From positions 1 to 5,066 of the forward strand of contig JAFDWI010000323.1 in the NCBI GenBank assembly GCA_018268545.1: DNA of 5,066 nt. The letters run 5' to 3'. Positions within the stretch are counted from its first letter, which is position 1; the number at the start of each line of letters is the position of its first letter. The notes under the pieces are model-generated. The model did no database searches, was not told the origin of the DNA, and was given only the letters and a program-made list of their open reading frames with translations. Position numbers and translations under genes: made by a program. The DNA comes from Actinomycetota bacterium (GTDB lineage Bacteria; Actinomycetota; Acidimicrobiia; Acidimicrobiales; Iamiaceae). This document shows, piece by piece, positions 1 to 4,135 of the stretch.

Positions 1-116
1 CGGTGCCCACGACACGGGCACCCGGTGCAGGCGAACCCGCGTCCGGGCGACGTCCGGATTCCGGTGCCCGCGGTCCGACCACCGTGGCCGACGTGCGTGC
101 GCTCGCTCGGCTCGAT

Positions 117-161
117 CCGGCGTTCCCGGCGCTCCCGGCGTTCTCGGCGTTGCCGGTGGCC
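117..161. repeat. 9-bp tandem repeat, about five imperfect copies
   Basis: Units starting at 117, 126, 135, 144 and 153 read CCGGCGTTC, CCGGCGCTC, CCGGCGTTC, TCGGCGTTG and CCGGTGGCC, so they decay toward the right. In the frame open from base 3 they encode PAF-PAL-PAF-SAL-PVA. The period is a multiple of three, so the frame stays open whether or not it is translated. Confidence 0.7.
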
Positions 162-178
162 GGCCGTGCCGGGTGGAC

Positions 179-219
179 GCCCGCTGTGTCGACCGCTCGC
201 CCGCCCGCTGTGTCGGCCG
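179..219. repeat. 17-bp direct repeat, two copies
   Basis: GCCCGCTGTGTCGACCG at 179-195 recurs at 203-219 with a single A-to-G change, offset by 24 bp. It lies just downstream of the 9-bp repeats. No function is evident; it looks like local slippage or duplication in non-conserved sequence. Confidence 0.7.
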
Positions 220-434
220 TGACCCTCTTCTGCTGACGCCCTCACCCGTCGATCGATCCTCATCCCGGAGCGACGTCGATGGTCACCGGCAGATCCGATC
301 GACGCAGCGTCTCGGTTCGTGTCACACCCCGAAGTCATACTCGGATCCACGAGCCGGTCAGGTGCGTGGCGTGTTGCCACTGACCGGGTCGCCGATCGGG
401 ATCCGTTTCCCCCGCACATCCGTCGAAGGAGTCC

Positions 435-446
435 TAGAATCGGGAG
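435..446 (+). promoter_or_regulatory. Possible -10 element and Shine-Dalgarno before the 451 start
   Basis: TAGAAT at 435-440 fits the TAnnnT form of an actinobacterial -10 box and ends 10 bases before the GTG at 451, implying a very short leader. GGAG at 443-446 is 4 bases from the start and could act as a weak, close ribosome binding site. No good -35 is visible at the usual distance. The two readings are alternatives: near-leaderless start, or SD-led start from a promoter further upstream. Confidence 0.35.
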
Positions 447-450
447 AACC

Positions 451-954
451 GTGGCACTTTCCGAGAAGCACCGTCACGACATGTACGACTATTTCCAGCC
501 CAGACTCGGTGAGGAGGTGACCCAGGCCATGCTCTCGCACTATCCGGCACGAGACGTCGACGAACCTGTCACCAAAGACGTCCTCACCCGCGAACTCGCA
601 CTCACCCGGATGGAACTGCGCGAAGAGATGTCGGCCTTGCGCGACGGCTTGCGTGGCGAGATGGGTGAGCTGCGTGAGGAGCTGCGTGGCGAGATGGGTG
701 AGCTGCGCGAGGAGCTGCGTGGCGAGATGGGTGAGCTGCGCGAGGAGTTGCGTGGCGAGATGGGTGAGCTGCGCGAGGAGTTGCGTGGCGAGATGGGTGA
801 GCTGCGTGAGGGGCTGCGTGGCGAGATGGGTGAGCTGTGCGAGAAGCTCGAGGCCAAGATGGATCGACAGTTCCACTGGCTCCTGGGCGTGATGGTCACG
901 ATGTGCATCTCCATGATCGCCGCGCTCATCGCCGTGGTCGCCTCGGTCGCCTGA
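451..954 (+). CDS. Tail-anchored hendecad coiled-coil membrane protein (hypothetical)
   Basis: The product is 167 residues from a GTG start. I prefer this start over ATG 319 or ATG 481 because MALSEKHRHDMYDYF followed by LGEE resembles the N-termini I remember for small actinobacterial coiled-coil membrane proteins, and GGAG lies just upstream. Residues 1-50 form a short possibly helical head. From about residue 47 a charged coiled coil runs on, including six nearly perfect 11-residue units (69-134) of the form GEMGELREELR. Hydrophobic residues at positions 3, 6 and 10 of each unit give 3-4-4 spacing, a hendecad. Residues 143-167 (WLLGVMVTMC...ASVA) form one hydrophobic helix that ends at the stop codon, so the protein should be tail-anchored with its rod on the cytoplasmic side. 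The plan resembles DUF1640/CCDC90-like proteins, but I claim no homology. Function is unknown; oligomerisation at the membrane is inferred. Confidence 0.82.
   Translation: MALSEKHRHDMYDYFQPRLGEEVTQAMLSHYPARDVDEPVTKDVLTRELALTRMELREEMSALRDGLRGEMGELREELRGEMGELREELRGEMGELREELRGEMGELREELRGEMGELREGLRGEMGELCEKLEAKMDRQFHWLLGVMVTMCISMIAALIAVVASVA
655..852 (+). repeat. 33-bp tandem repeat, six copies, encoding hendecads
   Basis: Units start at 655, 688, 721, 754, 787 and 820. Units 3 and 4 are identical, units 1 and 2 differ from them at one or two silent positions, and unit 5 has a Glu-to-Gly change. Unit 6 has decayed, reading CEKLE at its end. A diverged copy (EEMSALRDGLR) lies at 622-654. Near-identity even at silent sites points to recent slippage or unequal crossover. 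Copy number probably varies between strains. Confidence 0.95.
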
Positions 955-1370
955 TCCGTCGGAACCGTCGAAGCCGGTGGACCCGATGGGGCTGCCGCCG
1001 GCACCGACACCGACCGCGACAACGACTCGGCCCGCGTCGAAGTCGGCCGCGGCGCGTTCGTGCCCGGCACCGCGAAGCTCTCCCGGGTGGCGATGCCGAC
1101 GAGGCGTCGGTCGTCATCCTGGAACCGGGGCCCGACGCTCCGCCGGCACGCGCCACGAGCGTGAAGGCGAGCCGGAACGCTTCCGCGGCACGCAGGTCGT
1201 GGATGCCGCGCAGTCGTACGGCGGACACGATGATCCCGTCGCCGAGCCGCCTCGCCGTCGATCGAGCCGCCGAATGGCGAAGGCCACCTCGGCCCGGGTG
1301 AGCGGTGAGATCCCGAGGCGACAGCGTCGCCCGATCGGCGCGAAGAAATCGACGACCAAGTGTTCTATTC
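955..1370. other. 416-bp stretch with no confident gene
   Basis: Several frames are open on both strands but none gives a convincing protein. The best fragments are on the minus strand. One covers about 1355-1250 (VVDFFAPIGRR, SPLTRAEVAFAIRRLD); a second, in another frame, covers about 1255-1115 (RLGDGIIVSAVRLRG, LRAAEAFRLAFTLVARAGG). Together they could be a frameshifted, decaying gene reading away from the SOS box. A plus-strand frame here also has high third-position GC, so composition alone does not settle the strand. I recognise no family, terminator or RNA. Confidence 0.4.
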
Positions 1371-1384
1371 CGAACATATGTTCG
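1371..1384. promoter_or_regulatory. LexA-binding SOS box (perfect palindrome)
   Basis: CGAACATATGTTCG is a perfect 14-bp palindrome and matches the Gram-positive SOS consensus CGAAC-RNRY-GTTCG at every position. It also fits the mycobacterial core GAAC-N4-GTTC. It lies 14 bp before the ATG at 1399. A possible -10 (GATAAA at 1384-1389 or TAAAGT at 1386-1391) abuts or overlaps its right edge, so bound LexA would block polymerase. The expected transcription start is at or within a few bases of 1399, implying a leaderless or near-leaderless message. SOS boxes are known before several 13E12-family genes in Mycobacterium tuberculosis, the same family as the gene here. Confidence 0.85.
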
Positions 1385-1398
1385 ATAAAGTGCTGTGC

Positions 1399-2079
1399 AT
1401 GGAGTTGTTGACCACGACCGAGCCGGTGGCCGAGTTGACTGCCGAGGCGCCGTTGGACGAACTCTGTGACGCGCTGATCTCCGCCGCTGCGACCATCTCG
1501 GCCGCCGAGGCCCGTTTCGCCCAGGTGCTCGCGGTGTTCCGCTCCCGCGACGGACATGCGATCGGGTCGGGGTTCCCCACCTTCGCCCAATGGGCAACCG
1601 TCGACCTCGGCCTTTCACGGCATCAGACGGCCGTGCTCGTCGACGCCGGCGACGACGCGGCCCGATGCCCCGAGCTGCGCGCCGCGTGGGAAGCGGGGGA
1701 GTTGGCGACCACCAAGGCCACCGCCGCGATCGGTGTCTGGTGGCGTGACCGTGACGACGGCCTGGCCGAACTCACGGCGATCCTCCACGTCGTGTACTGG
1801 GAGAACGGCGGCCCGACCGACCTCGCGAATCTCGTGGTGCTGTGCAATCGGCACCACCACGACCTGCACAACGGCGAGTTCGCCATCGAAGCCGACGGGC
1901 ACGGCGGGTTCACGTTCTTCGACCGATGGCGACGAACCATGGGCCCACCCCGGGTCCGCGCCGAACAACCGTGCCCACCGTCAGCGGGGACCACCCGGGC
2001 CCGCAGTGGAGGTGACCCCCGCCTCGGCGTGAACGACGCCGTGACCGCCATCGCCTGTTGCGCCCCCGACGCCGCCTGA
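1399..2079 (+). CDS. Internally deleted DUF222-HNH (13E12-type) protein, likely non-functional remnant
   Basis: The product is 226 residues from ATG 1399; the frame also extends up to GTG 1360, but that start would place the SOS box inside the gene. Residues 18-110 look like the start of a DUF222 domain (AAEARFAQVLAVFRSRDG, FAQWATVDLGLS, AAWEAGELATTKA). Near residue 130 the sequence jumps straight into the second half of an HNH motif: HVVYWENGGPTDLANLVVLC, then NRHHHDLHNGEF. Family members usually have about 400 or more residues. The central DUF222 part, the Cys pair that opens the HNH zinc site and one His of the usual DxHH are missing, so nuclease activity is unlikely. DDGLAELTAIL (119-129) resembles a mid-DUF222 segment, so there may be two deletions, one on each side of it. 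The frame is intact throughout. The Pro/Gly-rich tail (183-226) is not recognisable. Transcription should be SOS-controlled. Confidence 0.75.
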   Translation: MELLTTTEPVAELTAEAPLDELCDALISAAATISAAEARFAQVLAVFRSRDGHAIGSGFPTFAQWATVDLGLSRHQTAVLVDAGDDAARCPELRAAWEAGELATTKATAAIGVWWRDRDDGLAELTAILHVVYWENGGPTDLANLVVLCNRHHHDLHNGEFAIEADGHGGFTFFDRWRRTMGPPRVRAEQPCPPSAGTTRARSGGDPRLGVNDAVTAIACCAPDAA

Positions 2080-2099
2080 CGCAGCCCCGCACCCCTCCC

Positions 2100-2106
2100 A
2101 GAGGAG
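2100..2106 (+). promoter_or_regulatory. Ribosome binding site for the 2113 gene
   Basis: AGAGGAG lies 6 bases before ATG 2113, a near-ideal Shine-Dalgarno. It contrasts with the upstream DUF222-HNH start, which has none, as expected for a leaderless first gene followed by an SD-led second gene in one operon. Confidence 0.7.
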
Positions 2107-2112
2107 CCACCC

Positions 2113-2364
2113 ATGCCGGTCGACTGGATCCGAGACCACGAAGCATCCCGACAGATCATCGAGTTGTGCAGTGAGATCTCCTCGCTGCACAGACAGGTCC
2201 GCGCTCTCGAGTTCCAACTCGACCGAAAGCTCGACCGCTACGACCCGGCATTCCGCAAACTCGACAGGGCCGTGTTCAACCTTCGAATGTGGTGCGCCTA
2301 CCTGACCGCGTTCGTCGCGGCGGGCGTTGTCGTGATCGCGGTCATCGCCTCGAAACTCCCATGA
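2113..2364 (+). CDS. Small coiled-coil protein with C-terminal TM helix (hypothetical)
   Basis: The product is 83 residues, with ATG fixed by AGAGGAG 6 bases upstream. Residues 8-55 are charged and mostly helical in character, with leucines and isoleucines spaced for a short coiled coil (IIELCSEISSLHRQVRALEF). A Pro at residue 45 probably breaks it. Residues 59-80 (MWCAYLTAFVAAGVVVIAVIAS) form one transmembrane helix followed only by KLP, so it is probably tail-anchored. It starts 33 bp after the DUF222-HNH stop on the same strand with no visible terminator between, so it may ride on the SOS-controlled transcript. I recognise no family. It shares its plan, but no evident sequence similarity, with the protein at 451-954. 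Confidence 0.75.
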   Translation: MPVDWIRDHEASRQIIELCSEISSLHRQVRALEFQLDRKLDRYDPAFRKLDRAVFNLRMWCAYLTAFVAAGVVVIAVIASKLP

Positions 2365-2422
2365 CCACGACGTGCCGCTTCGATCGAACGCTCATGGCGC
2401 GAGCCGGGAATCGCTCGAACCA

Positions 2423-2440
2423 TGTTATTGTGCATGACAA
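2423..2440 (+). promoter_or_regulatory. Extended -10 promoter with overlapping inverted repeat before the toxin gene
   Basis: TGTTATTGT at 2423-2431 has the form TG-n-TAnnnT, an extended -10 that can work without a strong -35; none is seen. The expected start is near 2438, giving a leader of about 12 bases. TTGT (2428-2431) and ACAA (2437-2440) form a short inverted repeat around GCATG that overlaps the promoter. It is a plausible operator for autoregulation by the ribbon-helix-helix protein. This stretch is visibly more AT-rich than its surroundings. Confidence 0.4.
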
Positions 2441-2449
2441 AACCGTGCT

Positions 2450-2704
2450 GTGAAGATCGTCTTCACCCAGGCCGCACGCCGCCATCGCATCGGGAGTGCA
2501 TCGGTCCGATCGGTCATGGCGACCAGCCAGCCGTCAGAGGTCTCCGCCGACGACGGGAGTCAGGCGTGGCTTTGGATTGGAAGCGATGAGCGAGGACGAG
2601 AACTGGAGGTGATCGCTTTGGAAGCCCGGGATCGAGAAAATGGCGAACACATCCTGCTGATCATCCATGCCATGCCCACTGTTTACCGGAGGAGGTCACG
2701 ATGA
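2450..2704 (+). CDS. Putative type II toxin, BrnT/DUF4258-like
   Basis: The product is 84 residues from a GTG start with no clear ribosome binding site. The order of elements resembles small RelE-fold toxins such as BrnT/DUF4258 proteins. The N-terminal strand is KIVFTQAARRHRIG. A central WLWIGSDERGRELEVIAL recalls the IG..RGR.L.VV strand pair of BrnT. The end is HILLIIHAMPTVYRRRSR, a strand followed by a basic tail. I recall actinobacterial proteins ending in a similar LLVIHVMPT motif, usually listed as hypothetical. Its last codons overlap the next gene's ATG (ATGA), and that gene encodes a ribbon-helix-helix protein. Toxin-first order with such a partner is the BrnTA arrangement. RNase activity, as in BrnT, is inferred, not shown. 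Confidence 0.65.
   Translation: MKIVFTQAARRHRIGSASVRSVMATSQPSEVSADDGSQAWLWIGSDERGRELEVIALEARDRENGEHILLIIHAMPTVYRRRSR
2688..2696 (+). promoter_or_regulatory. Strong ribosome binding site for the antitoxin gene
   Basis: GGAGGAGGT ends 4 bases before ATG 2701 and lies inside the toxin's last codons. A strong site here against none for the toxin start would favour making more antitoxin than toxin from one message, the usual requirement of such pairs. Confidence 0.75.
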
Positions 2705-3009
2705 ACCGACCGACGCCGCAGGTCCACGTGGACAGCGAGATCGGTGCCGACGTCGACCTCGACCGTGTCGACATCAACACGAGTGACGGCGAACGACTGA
2801 CGACCGCCCGAGCGAACGACATCGTTCGATCGGTACGTCGACGAGCGGGCCGCCCGTCGCTGTCGGCCGAGGACGCCCGTTCGCCGCAGATCTCCTTCCG
2901 GGTCCCCAACTCGTTGCGGAATGAGGCTTCCGAGATCGCCCGCCGTGAAGGGAAGTCGCTCTCGCAACTCGCGCGGGAAGCCCTCGAAGACCGTATCCGG
3001 GCGAGCTGA
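2701..3009 (+). CDS. Ribbon-helix-helix (CopG-like) antitoxin/repressor
   Basis: The product is 102 residues. The C-terminal domain has the ribbon-helix-helix pattern: strand QISFRVP (63-69), helix NSLRNEASEIARREG (70-84), the turn KSLSQ, and helix SQLAREALEDRIR (88-100). The GRPSLS segment just before it (50-55) is common ahead of this fold in actinobacterial proteins. Residues 1-40 are acidic and probably flexible, a good candidate for the region that wraps the toxin. The gene overlaps the upstream toxin gene by 4 bases (ATGA), so the two are translationally coupled. By family it should bind DNA as a dimer and repress its own promoter, perhaps at the inverted repeat near 2428-2440. A stand-alone repressor cannot be excluded. 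Confidence 0.78.
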   Translation: MNRPTPQVHVDSEIGADVDLDRVDINTSDGERLTTARANDIVRSVRRRAGRPSLSAEDARSPQISFRVPNSLRNEASEIARREGKSLSQLAREALEDRIRAS

Positions 3010-3028
3010 GAACCCGTTGGGCTGAGCC

Positions 3029-4009
3029 TCACACGTCGAGCATGCCGCGCAGCCGGGCGGTCAGATCGACCAGCGTCGCCGCACCCGGGCTGCCCGAGAA
3101 TGCTGCCAACGCCGCATCGGCACGATCCAGCCAATTCGATGCCGTCTCGGCGGCAACGGTGACCCCGCCGCCTTCGAGCACCAGCTTGCGTGCCCGTGCC
3201 AACTCGTCGTCACCGATCGGTCCACCCAACAACGAAGCGAGCTCGTCGGAGGACTTCAGCGCCGCGAGCACCGGCAGCGTGTACACGCCCTCGGCCATGT
3301 CGTGTCCGACCGGTTTGCCCATCTGGGCTTCGGTCGCGGTGAGGTCCAAGATGTCGTCGACGATCTGGAACGCCATCCCGTAGCACCATCCGAAATGGCC
3401 CAGGGCATCGACCGCTTCACGGGGCTGGTCGTCGGCGAGCGCCCCGATCCTCGCCGCCGCAGCGAACAACGCCGCCGTCTTGCCGCCGATCGACGCGAAG
3501 TAGTCCTCCTCGGTGCGTGCCGTCGAGAACGCCGTACGCAACTCGGCGACCTCGCCGACACACAGATCGGCGATCGTCGCCGCGAGGAGACCGGCGATCT
3601 CCGTCGCCAACGACGCCGCGATCTCCGATGCACGTGCCAGCAGGAAGTCACCCGCGAGGATCGCCCGCAGGTTGCCCCATCGGGCATTCACACTGTCGGC
3701 CTGACGGCGGATCTCGGCCTCGTCGATCACGTCGTCGTGGTACAGCGAACCCAGGTGCACCAGCTCGACCGACACCGCACCCTGGACGATCCGCTCGCCC
3801 ACAGCGCCGCCGTCGAAACCCGAAGCGCACGCCCCGCACGCCAACGCCACGAGCGGACGTTGCCGCTTGCCGCCCGCTACGATCAGATGCGACGCCATCT
3901 CGGTCAGCAACGCGTCGTCGGTCGCCACCGCCGCCCGCAAAGCGTCCTCGACCCGGGGCAGCTGGCCGCCGACGATGTCGGGCGTGCGGTCGGTCGTCTG
4001 ATCGGTCAC
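3029..4009 (-). CDS. Long-chain polyprenyl diphosphate synthase
   Basis: The product is 326 residues, full length for the trans-isoprenyl diphosphate synthase family, from GTG at 4009. It adds isopentenyl diphosphate units to an allylic starter to make a polyprenyl diphosphate. Visible motifs are GGKRQRP (46-52), the first Asp-rich motif DDVID (92-96), GEVAEL (152-157), KTA (177-179), the second Asp-rich motif QIVDDILD (215-222) and GKPVGHDMAEGVYTLPVL (231-248). The residue five before the first Asp-rich motif is Gly87. Small residues there are associated with long-chain products, so a C35-C50 chain, most likely for menaquinone, fits best. It resembles GrcC/HepT/IspB proteins, but I cannot choose between those names. 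It converges on the antitoxin gene with 19 bp between, and diverges from clpC. The ribosome binding site is weak. Confidence 0.93.
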   Translation of the reverse strand: MTDQTTDRTPDIVGGQLPRVEDALRAAVATDDALLTEMASHLIVAGGKRQRPLVALACGACASGFDGGAVGERIVQGAVSVELVHLGSLYHDDVIDEAEIRRQADSVNARWGNLRAILAGDFLLARASEIAASLATEIAGLLAATIADLCVGEVAELRTAFSTARTEEDYFASIGGKTAALFAAAARIGALADDQPREAVDALGHFGWCYGMAFQIVDDILDLTATEAQMGKPVGHDMAEGVYTLPVLAALKSSDELASLLGGPIGDDELARARKLVLEGGGVTVAAETASNWLDRADAALAAFSGSPGAATLVDLTARLRGMLDV

Positions 4010-4135
4010 GGTGTCACGACTTTTCGTAGCGGCCCGGGGTCGCCCACGAACCTACCCGACCACCCGACGCGTCGGCAGGTTGGCACGGGCGGTACACTTG
4101 GCGGACGTATCCCTACTGTCGGGGAGGAGCTCACC
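4010..4135. promoter_or_regulatory. Divergent promoter region between the polyprenyl synthase gene and clpC
   Basis: This 126-bp spacer must carry promoters in both directions. On the plus strand TACACT (4093-4098) or TACTGT (4114-4119) fit TAnnnT; the first would give a leader of about 30 bases to the clpC start. On the minus strand TAGGTT (4054-4049) is the best match. None has a clear -35. I found no convincing ClgR or HspR operator. Confidence 0.35.
4122..4129 (+). promoter_or_regulatory. Ribosome binding site that fixes the TTG start of clpC
   Basis: GGGAGGAG ends 6 bases before TTG 4136. No ATG or GTG lies at a comparable place, and the translation from TTG gives the classic ClpC N-terminus MFERFTDRAR, so this site settles the start. 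Confidence 0.85.

Larger units (their letters stand above)
1..450. other. Stretch with no confident gene; Pro/Ala-rich open frame at left edge
   Basis: A plus-strand frame is open from base 3 to a TGA at 234-236 and could be the tail of a gene entering from the left. Its translation is low-complexity (Ala, Pro, Arg, Gly rich, with a PAFPALPAF run), has no recognisable domain, and ends in ...AVTLFC. The opposite strand is also open and equally unconvincing, so I do not call a gene. From 237 to 450 I see no RNA gene or strong hairpin terminator. The last 20 bases hold a possible promoter and ribosome binding site for the gene starting at 451. Confidence 0.4.

Noticed and set aside
655..852. CRISPR-like array of direct repeats
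   Set aside because: The units abut with no spacers and are in-frame coding repeats.
358..1070. Long open frames on the minus strand, and one on the plus strand, across the 33-bp repeats
   Set aside because: A repeat of 33 bp keeps every frame that lacks a stop in one unit open. The translations are monotonous (Leu/Thr/His, Ser/Arg/Pro, Trp/Val/Ser/Cys patterns); only the 451-954 frame makes a sensible coiled coil plus TM helix.
952..1152. Stop-codon readthrough of the 451 gene; the same frame stays open after TGA 952-954 until TGA 1150-1152
   Set aside because: The protein ends naturally right after its membrane helix, the downstream translation shows no domain, and there is no readthrough signal. 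Long open frames are common in this base composition.
926..1618. 230-residue minus-strand open frame
   Set aside because: It runs through the start of the DUF222 gene and the SOS box, is Arg-rich and lacks domains. Only the short fragment around 1115-1255 looks protein-like, and that is reported separately.
2400..2417. Hairpin CGAGC / GCTCG with an 8-base loop as terminator
   Set aside because: The stem is only 5 bp and no T-run follows; it may add weakly to structure before the toxin promoter but is not a supported terminator.
2361..2453. 30-codon ORF starting with ATGA overlap after the 2113 gene
   Set aside because: There is no ribosome binding site, no hydrophobic or other recognisable pattern, and it overlaps the start of the toxin gene. 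The overlap looks accidental.
3010..3028. Bidirectional terminator between the converging antitoxin and synthase genes
   Set aside because: GGCTGAGCC is symmetric but leaves a one-base loop, and CCC/GGG gives only 3 bp. The 19-bp gap has no usable stem or T-run.
2661..3134. Minus-strand open frame opposite the antitoxin gene
   Set aside because: Ser/Arg-rich shadow of the ribbon-helix-helix gene with no recognisable domain.
3517..4029. Plus-strand open frame opposite the polyprenyl synthase gene
   Set aside because: Pro/Arg-rich shadow of a gene whose catalytic motifs are all present on the minus strand.
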